This document shows, piece after piece, positions 52,601 through 60,231 of a stretch of DNA of 64,000 nt; positions within the stretch are counted from its first letter, which is position 1, and every line of letters begins with the position of its first letter. The position numbers and the translations under genes are program-made. The notes under the pieces were generated by a model. The model saw nothing but the letters and a program-made list of their open reading frames with translations, was not told where the DNA came from and made no database searches. Source of the DNA: UBA1801 sp035353395 (GTDB lineage Bacteria; Acidobacteriota; Holophagae; Holophagales; Holophagaceae). Location: the NCBI GenBank assembly GCA_035353395.1, contig DAOPZL010000009.1:15202-79201 (forward strand). Direction: 5' to 3'.

Positions 52601-54372
52601 CGGAACGGCGCAGCGTCACGGTGCTGGACCAGATGGTCCCCGCCTCCGTGAGCGGCCATCTCCTCCTCCAGGGCGGCTCCCGGATCCAGGAGATCCCCGT
52701 GCCGCCCCACGCGGCGGGAGAGGCCTCCCTCGTGCTGACGCCCGTGGGCACCCTGGAGCACCTGGTCGCCCCATCCCTGCCCTACCTGGTCTCCTATCCC
52801 TACGGATGCGTCGAGCAGACCCTCTCCAGCTTCGTCCCCAACATCCTCCTGGCGGATCTCGTGAAGCAGGGGCTGATGCCGCCGATCGACTGGAAGCAGC
52901 TGGTCGACCTGGACCGCAACATCCGCGACGGGGTCTTCCGGGTCTACGGCTACCAGCAGGGCGACGGGGGCTGGGGCTGGTATGCGCCCCACGACTTCGG
53001 CCAGGCGGCCAACCCGCACACGACCGGCTACGCCATCCAGAGCCTCGCCCTGATGAAGCGCCTGGGCTACGAGGTGGACGAAGGCGTCTACCGGCGCGGA
53101 CGCCAGGCCGCCATCGCCCTCTTCCAGGAAACCGCCCGCCAGGCCGACGCGCGAACCCCCGGAACCGCTCCCGGGAAGGGGGAGGCGCCCGATCCGTGCG
53201 CGGACGCGGCCTTCCTGCTGCAGGCCCTCGCCCAGACGGGCGAACCCCTCGCGGGCGTGCTGGACAGCACCGCGGACAAGGTCCTCCAGGGCAAGTGGCC
53301 CGGGGCCCACGTCCTGGCCATGACCGCCTTCGCGGCGGCCTGGACCCGGCACCCGAAGGCCCAGGCCCTGGCCGCCGGGCTGGAGCGGGCGGCGGTGGTG
53401 AAGGGCGGGCTCGCCCGCTGGGAAGGGAACCGGGACGACTGGTTCGGCTACAGCTCCGGGGACGTGGTGCCGACCGCCATGGCCCTGAAGGCCCTGGCCC
53501 TGGCCAGCCCCCGGTCCCCGCTGATCCCCCAGGCCGAGGCCTTCCTCGCCTCGGAGTTCCAGGGCTGCGGCTGGTATTCGACCTGGTCCACGGCCCAGGT
53601 GGTGGAGGTCCTGCCCTGCCTGGCAAAGGTCCGGAAGCTGGAGTGGGATGCGCCCGCGCTCAAGGTCTCCATCGCGGGAGGTCCTTCCTGGGACTTCTCC
53701 CGGCAGGGGGACCGGGCCCTCCACCGCTGGGGGAGTCGAGACCCCCGCCCCGGCTTCTTCCCCATGGACGCGCCGAAGCCGCTGAAGCTCACGGCGTCGG
53801 GCCGGGGCGTGCTGGTCTGGACCTATGCCTACCAGGTGCCGGGCAGCGCGGCGGGGGCCGTGAAGGCGGAGAGTTCCTCCGCCATGCGGATGGAGGTGGT
53901 CCGTTCCCTGTGGAAGCTGCGGACGCCCCGGCAGACCGGAGAGCCCAGGAAAGGCTGGATCCGCGAAAAGTGGACCGGCGGGCTCCAGGTGGGCGACGAA
54001 GCCTGGATGGAACTGCGGGCGAAGGTCGACCGCCCCGCGGACTACGCGATCCTCGAAGTGCCCCTCCCGGCGGGACTCAGTCCCACGGTGGCCCTGGAGG
54101 GATTCGTGCTGGAGGGCCAGCCCCTCGCGGAGGGGAGCGATCCGGACGAGTGGAGCCGGCAACCGCGCATCGAGGTCCATCCCGACAAGGTGGTCTGCTT
54201 CTTCCGGCGGCTCGAGCCCTGGGACGCGCCCCGGGTCCGGATCCTCCTGAGGGCGGGCCTGGCGGGCCGCTACCGGCTCCGCCCCGCCAGGCTGAGCCTC
54301 ATGTCCAACGAGAGCCAGTGGACCACCTGCGATGGCCTGGACCTGCGCGTGACGGAAGGAGGCCGGCCATGA
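49618..54372 (+). CDS. Bacterial alpha-2-macroglobulin (YfaS/MagD type)
   Basis: A 1584-residue periplasmic protease-trapping protein. A signal peptide (residues 1-25) lacks a lipobox cysteine, so it is not a lipoprotein, unlike YfhM. The N-terminal MG domains contain [20 protein letters not shown] (MG2 hallmark, near residue 315). Later come [21 protein letters not shown] and [11 protein letters not shown]. The bait/A2M region ends with [25 protein letters not shown] (positions about 52180-52260), and the thioester motif YPYGCVEQT has Cys1064-Val-Glu-Gln1067. The complement-like helical TED has [13 protein letters not shown] retained CxEQ implies covalent capture of attacking proteases. It is the centre of an operon equivalent to yfaA-T-S-P/Q or Pseudomonas mag. 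Confidence 0.93.
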   Translation: MNRFRFLLSLLIPALLLLPSAGSSAPKAAEAAWREGGWVGAFAMPRPTLPGRTAWLEAAGPVPSQVRVRLYRVEDAEGLLKQLLAAKEGEAFLAGGRGGRDPLDTLREAFLWGGRRAFVTVHRTATQALRDLARQTERLGPPRLGSTPPRDGDALVLEGQPGLAFMTELVPKVTEEITAAKEGEGDEPGHLSRVELPAQRAGIYLLEILKGSEAAYVPWLVTDLALLAEQDGTRLRVQALNALDGSLRPGVTGRIVEGGAARPLAFGSDGRAEIQAGPGVRRVVVARSGDNCALLAIEGQGTAAVKQRLYAFTERPLYRPGQEVHLKAILRTVENGENRVPNGIAELPYTVLDPEDTRVAEGRAKLLDAATGTFGAAVRLPGAGRLGLFRVVFQGPQGPGQAEFKVEHFVKPSFSVAVAAGKTKAGLGDGVSFSIKADYFYGAAVRGARADWFLYKVARSGYGWYWGGGEEEPAPELMESGQLELDEDGAARTGEFKMTEEGLWRLVVKVADGSGQRNSGAAQVRVARGDRVVLVDADRSVAAPGKPFAVVARVQDLDGNEVKGVPIVLKATRILAEKKDGAWWTRPTALKPGEVLASAPGPRAQLAIPEGGLFLVLAEAKDGQGRPISAQRLVTVAAEGTPLPAVRDLRAGADKREYRPGETARILVRLPRPRLTLHWSLEHETLGTRQARVVQGTTTVVEIPVTEDMRPNAWAVFEIVAEGRRQLAEVPIRVPRIDRRLQVDVAMDQAHYQPGQTMKLAVGVKDADGRPVAADLSVGVVDEAIYALSGELHPDPVRFFHPSRRHGVLRSGSTEWSFCDLLRRQRPVWSLKRTRRGEFKSEDHDKVRDNFKDTALWVPFLATGRDGKASAEVVLPDNLTAWRATATAVTGDTRLGVGRASGPVSKPLQVSLTLPRTLSLGEEARVIAQVRNLSGTLIPGKVRLEVANGSLAGDAEGAFSLADKGEFRFAVPLLPSGTGQLTVTARAEGGGLKDAERRSVTVLDQMVPASVSGHLLLQGGSRIQEIPVPPHAAGEASLVLTPVGTLEHLVAPSLPYLVSYPYGCVEQTLSSFVPNILLADLVKQGLMPPIDWKQLVDLDRNIRDGVFRVYGYQQGDGGWGWYAPHDFGQAANPHTTGYAIQSLALMKRLGYEVDEGVYRRGRQAAIALFQETARQADARTPGTAPGKGEAPDPCADAAFLLQALAQTGEPLAGVLDSTADKVLQGKWPGAHVLAMTAFAAAWTRHPKAQALAAGLERAAVVKGGLARWEGNRDDWFGYSSGDVVPTAMALKALALASPRSPLIPQAEAFLASEFQGCGWYSTWSTAQVVEVLPCLAKVRKLEWDAPALKVSIAGGPSWDFSRQGDRALHRWGSRDPRPGFFPMDAPKPLKLTASGRGVLVWTYAYQVPGSAAGAVKAESSSAMRMEVVRSLWKLRTPRQTGEPRKGWIREKWTGGLQVGDEAWMELRAKVDRPADYAILEVPLPAGLSPTVALEGFVLEGQPLAEGSDPDEWSRQPRIEVHPDKVVCFFRRLEPWDAPRVRILLRAGLAGRYRLRPARLSLMSNESQWTTCDGLDLRVTEGGRP

Positions 54373-55226
54373 GACGCCTGCTGCTGCCGATGCTGCTCTG
54401 TGCGGGCCTGGGGGGCCGAGCCCAGGCCGGGCCGCCTCCCCGGGCGCTCCCGCCGGTCTATGCCCCGGATCCCTCCAAGTGGCGCCTGGAATTGACCCCT
54501 GATCTCGGGGGATGGCTCACGGCCGGGAGGCGGGACATCCACATCAAGCTCGTGGATCCCGGGGATCCGGATCCCCCCAGGGAGGAGGCGGAGGGATTCG
54601 AGGAAAGCGAGGAATGGGATGGCGGCGAAGCCGGGGAACCGCCGGAGCGGACCGCCGAGGAGCTGCGCCAGGAGCGCCTCTGGGCCGAGGAGTCGGCCAG
54701 GCGCAACGCCTGGAGGGAACGGCGCCTCTTCGTCTGGTTCAACGGGACCCACACCCAGCTGGCGGTGCAAGTGGGACGGTCCTGCGACGACTACCTCGAA
54801 TCCCGGAACGGCGAGAACCGCCTGGAGATCCTCGAGCCGGATTCCGGCCAGCGGATCATCCGCTCCTGGTGGTCCTCCGCCTCGCGCGCCCGCCTCATCG
54901 TCGCCCAGGTCCACGCCCCCGACGAGGGCTGGACAGGCGGGGACCTGGAGGTCCTGGAGCCCAACGGGGACCTGGCCGTGCGAGGACGGCGGACGCCTTC
55001 GGGGGGCACCCTCGACTGGTCCAACGAGTACCACCACGCCGCGCCCTCCATGGGCACCTATACGCTCCGCTGGACGGGGGGCTACCGGGGGGAGAATCCC
55101 GTCCGCATCGCAGTGGAGGCCGTGCTGGACGGAGGCACGGATTCCGAGCGGCGCTGGCGCTTCGAGCGGCTGGTGCTGCCTGGCGCCGGGCCCGTCATCC
55201 TGGGTACCCTCGATGTCGAGGATTGA
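54369..55226 (+). CDS. DUF2135 (YfaP)-like secreted protein
   Basis: A 285-residue protein with a signal peptide ([20 protein letters not shown], residues 1-20) and a mature Asp/Glu/Pro-rich, charged N-terminal half. The C-terminal half, SRARLIVAQVHAPDEGWTGG onward, then YTLRWTGGYRGENPVRIAVE and FERLVLPGAGPVILGTLDVE, matches the beta-sandwich DUF2135 domain of YfaP as I recall it. The start ATG overlaps the macroglobulin stop (ATGA). In E. coli yfaP is the last gene of the locus; here it precedes the DUF2300 gene. Expected location is periplasmic. Confidence 0.78.
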   Translation: MRRLLLPMLLCAGLGGRAQAGPPPRALPPVYAPDPSKWRLELTPDLGGWLTAGRRDIHIKLVDPGDPDPPREEAEGFEESEEWDGGEAGEPPERTAEELRQERLWAEESARRNAWRERRLFVWFNGTHTQLAVQVGRSCDDYLESRNGENRLEILEPDSGQRIIRSWWSSASRARLIVAQVHAPDEGWTGGDLEVLEPNGDLAVRGRRTPSGGTLDWSNEYHHAAPSMGTYTLRWTGGYRGENPVRIAVEAVLDGGTDSERRWRFERLVLPGAGPVILGTLDVED

Positions 55227-55260
55227 AACCGTGGCTTGCCGATTCTTGACCGGGGATTCC

Positions 55261-56061
55261 ATGAGGATGATCGAACGTCTGCTCCTGGCGCTGCTCCTGG
55301 CGGTTCCCGCCCTGGCCCAGGCCCCCGCGGCCGCCTTCGCCCCCCGCCTCCTGCCGGGGGAGGGCCTCTCCGTGGCGGGCGGCGACCGGGTCGTCCATTC
55401 CTTCGGGGAGGCGCGGAAGGAAGCCCCCATGGGGAGCCTCGCCAAGCTGGTCTGGCTGCGCCTGGAGGGGAACGACTGGGCCGCCCGGAGCGCCACCTAC
55501 AAGTGCACGGGGCAGATGGGGGAATTCCGCTGCTGGCTGCAGAAGGGGCATGGGAAGGTGGATCTCGCCAAGGCCACCCAGGAGAGCTGCAACCTGGCCT
55601 TCCTGTCCTGGGCGCGGCAGTCCGCCGACCGGTGGCGGAAGCAGATCGGGGAAGGGGCGGGCAGGGCGATGCTGGAGGAGGCCTTCAGGCCCTTCCTGGG
55701 CAACCGCCTTCCTCCCGGAGACACGATCCCCGACCTGACTCCGGCCTGGATCGGGGATGGGGACCTGCTCCGCACGAGCCCGGAGGCCATGCTGGAATGG
55801 CTGCTGGACCCGACCCAGGACCAGCTCCTGAGCCAGTGCCGGAGGCTCCTGGTCGTGGGCTTCCGCGAACAGTTCAAGCTGGACTCGTGGTGGATGAAGA
55901 CCGGCACCGCCCCGGTCCCCTCGGACCCCGGCGCGACCTCGGCCTGGGTGGCGGGCAGCGACGGCGAGACCCTCGCCGTGCTCCATCTCCCCGAGGGCCG
56001 AGGCAAGGCGGAAGGTCTGGCGCGCTTCCAGGCCCTGCTGGGCCTCCCAGCCAAGCCATGA
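55261..56061 (+). CDS. DUF2300 (YfaQ)-like protein with a penicillin-binding-type transpeptidase signature
   Basis: A 266-residue secreted protein (signal peptide residues 1-20). It shows the three active-site motifs of serine penicillin-recognising enzymes in order and at suitable spacing: SLAK (Ser59-Lys62, SxxK), SCN (Ser109-Asn111, SxN) and KTGT (Lys213-Thr216). YKCTGQMGEFRCW and HGKVDLAKATQESCNLAFL resemble PBP transpeptidase text. It is smaller than E. coli YfaQ (about 550 residues). Start ATG 55261 is chosen by the signal peptide. Either D,D-peptidase/transpeptidase activity or a catalytically retired scaffold is possible. The 3' end overlaps the GIY-YIG gene by 4 bp. Confidence 0.75.
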   Translation: MRMIERLLLALLLAVPALAQAPAAAFAPRLLPGEGLSVAGGDRVVHSFGEARKEAPMGSLAKLVWLRLEGNDWAARSATYKCTGQMGEFRCWLQKGHGKVDLAKATQESCNLAFLSWARQSADRWRKQIGEGAGRAMLEEAFRPFLGNRLPPGDTIPDLTPAWIGDGDLLRTSPEAMLEWLLDPTQDQLLSQCRRLLVVGFREQFKLDSWWMKTGTAPVPSDPGATSAWVAGSDGETLAVLHLPEGRGKAEGLARFQALLGLPAKP

Positions 56062-56309
56062 GCCGGAGCTGGTCCGTCTACCTCCTGCGCTGCGGGGATG
56101 GGACCCTCTACTGCGGCATCTCCCCGGATGTGGTGGCGAGGCTGGAGGCCCACCGGGCGGGGAAGGGAGCCCGCTACACCAAGGGGCGGGGCCCCCTCGA
56201 CCTGGTCCACGTGGAGGCATGCCGGGACAAGGCCTCGGCCCTGCGCCGGGAGCGCGCGATCAAGCGGATGAGCCGCGCCGCGAAGCTGGCGCTGGCGGAC
56301 CTGGCCTGA
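56058..56309 (+). CDS. GIY-YIG nuclease superfamily protein (UPF0213/YhbQ-like)
   Basis: An 83-residue single-domain GIY-YIG protein. The family motifs are seen as WSVYLLRCGDGTLYCGIS (the GIY...YIG pair as VYLLRC...LYCGIS), the Arg in DVVARLEAHRAGKGARYTKG, and Glu in ALRRERAIKRM. These small proteins (YhbQ-like) bind or cleave DNA with an unclear role. ATG 56058 overlaps the DUF2300 stop (ATGA), an unexpected coupling with an envelope operon that is probably a matter of compact packing. Confidence 0.88.
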   Translation: MSRSWSVYLLRCGDGTLYCGISPDVVARLEAHRAGKGARYTKGRGPLDLVHVEACRDKASALRRERAIKRMSRAAKLALADLA

Positions 56310-56328
56310 CCGGCTTCCGGGCAGGGGG

Positions 56329-56754
56329 TCAGAATCCGTTCGCCAGGCAGCGCCGCACTTCCTCCTCCAGCGCGTCCAGGCGGGAAGGATCCGTGGCCGC
56401 GATGAAGATGGAGTCGTAGCCGGCGATGGAGCCGGCCAGGGAGGGGGGCGACATGTTGTCCAGGGCGACGGCCAGGGCCTGGGCCGTGCCCGGGCTGGTC
56501 TTGAGGATCAGGAGGCAGGGCGGGACCTTGCGGATGGAGGTCGGAGGCGTCGGCATCCGTTCCATGACCATCTGCCGGTAGACCCCGCGCTCCTTCCGGA
56601 CCTGCAGCCGGGTCAGGCGGCGGGAAAGCGTGGAGACGGTGAGATTGAATCCATCGGTCCGGAGGAGCTCGAGCAGGGAAGCCTGATCGGTGATCTCCCG
56701 CTCGGAAAGATGGAGGAGGATGGCATCGTCCAATCGCATGAACAGAATTTGCAT
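56329..56754 (-). CDS. argR: ArgR-type arginine repressor
   Basis: A 141-residue regulator. The N-terminal winged helix includes REITDQASLLELLRTDG and LTVSTLSRRLTRLQVRKERGVYRQ (positions about 56575-56700). The C-terminal hexamerisation/arginine-binding part reads LLILKTSPGTAQALAVALDN and SIAGYDSIFIAATD. ATG 56739 is an alternative start, giving 136 residues. Neither start has a Shine-Dalgarno, and a perfect 13-bp palindrome (56753-56765) covers the first ATG, so autoregulation is likely. No arginine-biosynthesis gene is in the window. The core ligand-binding residues are partly replaced relative to E. coli, so arginine itself is not assured as ligand. Confidence 0.82.
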   Translation of the reverse strand: MQILFMRLDDAILLHLSEREITDQASLLELLRTDGFNLTVSTLSRRLTRLQVRKERGVYRQMVMERMPTPPTSIRKVPPCLLILKTSPGTAQALAVALDNMSPPSLAGSIAGYDSIFIAATDPSRLDALEEEVRRCLANGF

Positions 56755-56765
56755 CGCATTGCGAT
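56753..56765. repeat. Perfect 13-bp palindrome over the argR start
   Basis: ATCGCA-T-TGCGAT is centred on one base and flanked by TTGC (56749-56752) and GTTGCAA (56768-56774). It shares the TTGC/GCAA words with the operator-like sites at 56854 and 56880. Confidence 0.6.
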
Positions 56766-56832
56766 TAGTTGCAAGCCTATCTCATCACAACCCACGGACT
56801 TGCGTTAGAAATAAAAGTCGTCGCTATTTGGG

Positions 56833-56861
56833 TTGACAACCTCATCTGGGACGCGCAATAT
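56833..56861 (+). promoter_or_regulatory. Candidate promoter of the small cysteine-rich gene
   Basis: TTGACA (56833-56838, a perfect -35) and CAATAT (56856-56861) are spaced by 17 bp. The palindrome CGCAA-TAT-TTGCG (56854-56866) covers the -10, and a second, larger palindrome lies 14 bp downstream. A repressor at either would block transcription. Confidence 0.55.
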
Positions 56862-56879
56862 TTGCGGAGAACGAGGCAA

Positions 56880-56903
56880 TTGTTGCGCAATATTGTGCAA
56901 CAA
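56880..56903. repeat. Near-perfect 24-bp palindrome
   Basis: Left arm TTGTTGCGCAAT is followed directly by right arm ATTGTGCAACAA, complementary at 11 of 12 positions. A further GTGCAAAA follows at 56905-56912. It is the largest of the TTGCGCAA-type sites clustered between argR and the small gene. Confidence 0.7.
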
Positions 56904-56981
56904 CGTGCAAAACGCAGAGCCCTTCCGTTCACGCGAACAGGAAGGTTTTTCCAGACAGGAAACATCCCCCGGGAGCCCCCC

Positions 56982-57209
56982 ATGGAAAACGCGAGAAAGC
57001 ACTACGGACTGTCCGAGCATTCGCCTCTGCTCACGGTGCCCGAGGGCCTGCGCGTCCGTTGCCACCGCTCCGCGTGCCTGGCGGGCGATTGCCCCAACTG
57101 GAAGCTCTGCGGGCCCGTGAGCCCCTTCAGTTCCTACCTCGCCAACCTGCCCCGCATCTACGTGGTCGGCCGCGAGAAGGAGCAGAGCGCGCCCTCCATC
57201 TCGGCCTGA
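56982..57209 (+). CDS. Small cysteine-rich hypothetical protein
   Basis: A 75-residue soluble protein that I do not recognise. ATG 56982 has GGGAG seven bases upstream; the frame runs back to 56769 through the palindromes but is not supported. Four cysteines in CHRSACLAGDCPNWKLCGP (residues about 28-46) are spaced C-x4-C-x4-C-x5-C and could bind zinc or iron. The rest is short and polar, with KHYGLSEHSPLLTVPEG before and YVVGREKEQ after. A long leader carries at least two operator-like palindromes, so expression seems tightly regulated. Confidence 0.6.
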   Translation: MENARKHYGLSEHSPLLTVPEGLRVRCHRSACLAGDCPNWKLCGPVSPFSSYLANLPRIYVVGREKEQSAPSISA

Positions 57210-57232
57210 GGTCCGGTTCCGGCGGAACCGCC

Positions 57233-57913
57233 TCAGCGCCCCCGGCGCATCTCGGCCTGGAGATGCCGGATCGCCTCGAGGGGATCCGGAGCCTTGAACA
57301 CGGCATTGCCGGCCACGAGCACGTCCGCCCCAGCCCGGACCAGGTCCGCGGCGTTGCCGGGGCCCACGCCTCCGTCCACCTGGATCATGAACGGGACGCC
57401 GCGCTCGCTGCGCAGGGCGTCCAGGCGCCGGATCTTGTCCAACACCCTGGGGATGAAGCTCTGGCCGCCGAACCCCGGGTTGACGCTCATCAGCAGGACG
57501 AAGTCGAACTCACCGACCAGGTCCGTCAGGACTTCCACGGGGGTGCCCGGATTCAGGACCACCCCCGCCTTGGCCTTGGCGGCGCGGAGGGCGCCCAGGG
57601 TGCGGTGGAGGTGCGGTTCCGCCTCCTGGTGCACGGACACCCAGTCGGCGCCCTGCGCCACGAATTCCGCCGCGTAGCGGAGGGGTTCCACGATCATGAG
57701 GTGGCAGTCCAGGGACAGCTTGGTCTCCTTCCGCAGGGAGGCCACCACCGGGAGCCCGAGGGTGATGTTGGGCACGAAGCGGCCGTCCATGACATCGACG
57801 TGCACCACACAGCCTCCGGCGGCCTCCAGCATCCGGAGGGCCTCCGCCAGGCGCGTGAAGTCCGCGGAGAGCAGGGAGGGGGCGAGGATGGGTTCGGCGG
57901 GGCGCAGGGACAT
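57233..57913 (-). CDS. rpe: Ribulose-phosphate 3-epimerase
   Basis: Interconverts ribulose 5-phosphate and xylulose 5-phosphate in the pentose phosphate pathway. The 226-residue TIM barrel shows LAPSLLSADFTRLAEAL at the N terminus, VVHVDVMDGRFVPNITLG (metal His and Asp), LDCHLMIVEP, LLMSVNPGFGGQSFIP and QVDGGVGPGNA, the full set of family signatures. Start ATG 57913 has no strong Shine-Dalgarno. It is convergent with the small cysteine-rich gene and divergent from the methylmalonyl-CoA mutase operon. Confidence 0.95.
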   Translation of the reverse strand: MSLRPAEPILAPSLLSADFTRLAEALRMLEAAGGCVVHVDVMDGRFVPNITLGLPVVASLRKETKLSLDCHLMIVEPLRYAAEFVAQGADWVSVHQEAEPHLHRTLGALRAAKAKAGVVLNPGTPVEVLTDLVGEFDFVLLMSVNPGFGGQSFIPRVLDKIRRLDALRSERGVPFMIQVDGGVGPGNAADLVRAGADVLVAGNAVFKAPDPLEAIRHLQAEMRRGR

Positions 57914-58114
57914 GGTGGACTCGGGGAAAGGGGATGGACCCGTGGGCCGGATCTCGTCGATTATCCTCTGATTCGTCCGGATCCGGGGTGACCCTCGTCG
58001 CAGGACGGATCCGTGAGGCTCCGAGCGCCCGCGAGCATGGGGGAAGGATTTTTTTCATTTCTGTGCTGCGATGAATGCTGGCCTGCTGATACCCTTCTGG
58101 ACAAAGGAGGACGT

Positions 58115-58156
58115 GTGAATCGAACCCCTTTCATGATGCAGGGAGGATGGGTATGA
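58115..58156 (+). CDS. Possible 13-codon leader peptide upstream of mutA
   Basis: A strong Shine-Dalgarno, AAAGGAGG (58103-58110), is followed four bases later by GTG opening the peptide [13 protein letters not shown]. Its TGA stop (58154-58156) overlaps the mutA ATG at 58153 as ATGA. Such coupling makes real translation plausible. The peptide has no amino-acid run typical of attenuation. It may simply raise mutA translation. Confidence 0.4.
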   Translation: MNRTPFMMQGGWV

Positions 58157-60231
58157 CCGATGCGACGACAACACGGACGGAGACGGAGAAACTCTTCTCC
58201 GAGTTCCCGGTGCCGACTCTGGAGCAGTGGCGGGAGGAAGTCGTCCGGCTCCTGAAGGGGGCCCCTTTCGACAAGAAGATGCTGGCCTCCACCTACGAGG
58301 GGATCACGCTCCAGCCCATCTACACCCAGGAGGACGTCAAGGACCTGCCGTTCCAGGACACGCTCCCGGGCGAATGGCCCTACCTGCGGGGCACCGAGCC
58401 CCTGGGCAAGCGCGTCTCCGGGTGGCTCGTGGCCCAGGAACTGCCCTTCCCCGAGGCCAAGGCCTTCAACGAGGCTCTTCTCCAGGACCTGGAGCGCGGC
58501 CAGAACGCCGTGAACATCTCCCTGGACGCCGCCAGCCGGCAGGGGCTCGATCCCGACCAGGCCGAGGCTTCCCAGGTGGGGCGCGGCGGCACCTCCCTGA
58601 GCACCTTCGCCGACGCGGTCCAGCTCCTGGAGGGCGTGGATCCCTCGCTGCCGCTGTTCGTGGCCGCCTCCGGCGGGGCCGTCCCGGCCGCCGCGCTCCT
58701 GGTGGCCGCCCTCAAGGCGAAGCAGGCCGATCTCTCCAAGGCACGGCTCTCCCTGGGCTTCGATCCCCTGGGCGCCCTGGCCTCCAAGGGCAGCCTGCCC
58801 ATGTCCCTCGACCAGGCCTATGACCAGCTTGCCGACCTGACGGGCTGGGCCAAGGCCGAATCGCCCCGGTCCCTCACCCTGGTCGCCTGTGGCCGTCCCT
58901 GGCACGAAGCGGGCGGCAACGCGGTCCAGGAGCTGGCCTTCACCCTCGCCAGCGCCGTGGCGACCCTGCGGGCCCTCGAGGCCAGGGGCGTCCGCGTGGA
59001 GGACGCCGCCGGCCGCATGCTCATCCGCCAGGCCGTGGGCGGCAACTTCTTCATGGAGATCGCCAAGCTGCGCGCCATGCGCGTGCTGTGGGCCCAGGTG
59101 GTCCGCGCCTGCGGCGGCAGCGACGAGGCGGCCAAGATCCACCTGCACGCCATGGGTGGCAAGTTCAACAAGACCCAGTTCGACCCGCACGTGAACATCC
59201 TGCGCGGCACCACCGAGGCCTTCGCGGCCGTGGTGGGCGGCGCCGACAGCATCCACGTCGCCCCCTGGGACGTCGCGCTCAGCCAGGTGCCCGGCGATCT
59301 GGGCCGTCGGCTGGCCAGGAACACCCAGATCATGCTGCGCGAGGAGTCCCGCCTGGACCAGGTGGCCGATCTCGCCGGCGGCAGCTGGGCCGTGGAGACC
59401 CTCACCCACCAGCTCTGCGTCGCGGCCTGGAAGCTCTTCCAGGAAGTGGACGCCATGGGCGGCCTGAAGGCGGCCCTGGATGCCGGCTTCCCCCAGGCGA
59501 AGATCGCGGACGTGGCCACGGCCCGCAGGAAGGCGATCGCGCAGCGCACGAACGTCATCGTGGGCAACAACCAGTACGCCAACCCCACCGAGGCCCTCCC
59601 CGAGGTCCGGACCCTGGACCACGAGGCCCTGAAGGCCACCCTGGGGCCCAAGGCTGCCGCCGCGCGCAAGGGCGCGGTGAAGGGCACGGGCTTCCAGGCC
59701 CTGGTGGAGGCCGCCCCCAACGCCACGCTGGGCGAGCTGGCGGTGCGCGGGGAAGGCCCCAAGGTCGAGCCCCTGAAGGCGCAGCGCGCCGCGGAGGTCT
59801 TCGAGGGCCTCCGGAAGGCCGTCCTCGCCTACCGGGCCAAGCACCAGGGACCGCAGGTCTTCCTGGCCAACCTCGGCCCCGTCGGGACCTACATGCCGCG
59901 CCTCGACTTCACCCGCGGCCTCTTCCAGGTGGGCGGCTTCGAAGTGGCCGACCAGGCCTGGTTCAAGACGCCCGAGGAGGCCGCCGAGGCGGCCCTCGCG
60001 AGCGGGGCGCCCGTCGTCGTGGCCGTCGGCCTCGACGCGACCTACGTGGAAGCCGTGCCCGTGCTGGCCAAGGCCCTCAAGGCGGGCGGCGTGAAGACCC
60101 TCCTGGTGGCCGGCCTTCTGAAGGAGCAGGAGGAGGCGTTCAAGGCTGCCGGCGTCCAGGACTTCGTCCATGTCAGAAGCGATGTCCAGGCCGTCCTGAG
60201 CGGTTTGGCCAAGACCCTGGAGGTGTTCTGA
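58153..60231 (+). CDS. mutA: Methylmalonyl-CoA mutase, small (beta) subunit
   Basis: The 692-residue non-catalytic subunit of the adenosylcobalamin-dependent isomerase that interconverts (R)-methylmalonyl-CoA and succinyl-CoA. The TIM-barrel part contains [29 protein letters not shown] and [14 protein letters not shown], with the C-terminal domain (about 560-690) keeping the fold but lacking the DxHxxG cobalamin-ligand motif, as in other MutA chains. ATG 58153 is preferred since GGGAGG lies six bases upstream; ATG 58147 is in frame. Its stop overlaps the mutB start by one base. The gap before it holds the leader candidate. No epimerase or MeaB chaperone gene is in the window. Confidence 0.92.
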   Translation: MTDATTTRTETEKLFSEFPVPTLEQWREEVVRLLKGAPFDKKMLASTYEGITLQPIYTQEDVKDLPFQDTLPGEWPYLRGTEPLGKRVSGWLVAQELPFPEAKAFNEALLQDLERGQNAVNISLDAASRQGLDPDQAEASQVGRGGTSLSTFADAVQLLEGVDPSLPLFVAASGGAVPAAALLVAALKAKQADLSKARLSLGFDPLGALASKGSLPMSLDQAYDQLADLTGWAKAESPRSLTLVACGRPWHEAGGNAVQELAFTLASAVATLRALEARGVRVEDAAGRMLIRQAVGGNFFMEIAKLRAMRVLWAQVVRACGGSDEAAKIHLHAMGGKFNKTQFDPHVNILRGTTEAFAAVVGGADSIHVAPWDVALSQVPGDLGRRLARNTQIMLREESRLDQVADLAGGSWAVETLTHQLCVAAWKLFQEVDAMGGLKAALDAGFPQAKIADVATARRKAIAQRTNVIVGNNQYANPTEALPEVRTLDHEALKATLGPKAAAARKGAVKGTGFQALVEAAPNATLGELAVRGEGPKVEPLKAQRAAEVFEGLRKAVLAYRAKHQGPQVFLANLGPVGTYMPRLDFTRGLFQVGGFEVADQAWFKTPEEAAEAALASGAPVVVAVGLDATYVEAVPVLAKALKAGGVKTLLVAGLLKEQEEAFKAAGVQDFVHVRSDVQAVLSGLAKTLEVF

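Noticed and set aside
49546..54180. A 1544-codon open frame antisense to the alpha-2-macroglobulin gene
   Set aside because: High-G+C third positions keep the opposite strand open. The translation is low-complexity (Gly/Arg/Pro/His-rich), with no domain, while the forward frame has clear macroglobulin motifs.
46475..55226. Very long rightward frames (1048, 1876 and 1962 codons) that overlap the macroglobulin operon
   Set aside because: Only their 3' portions are real genes (starting at 48650, 49618 and 54369). The upstream parts are shifted-frame translations of the preceding gene, and each true start sits at an ATGA overlap.
57914..58152. Cobalamin riboswitch upstream of mutA
   Set aside because: I could not find a recognisable B12-box or enough paired structure in this gap. 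A covariance-model search would settle it.
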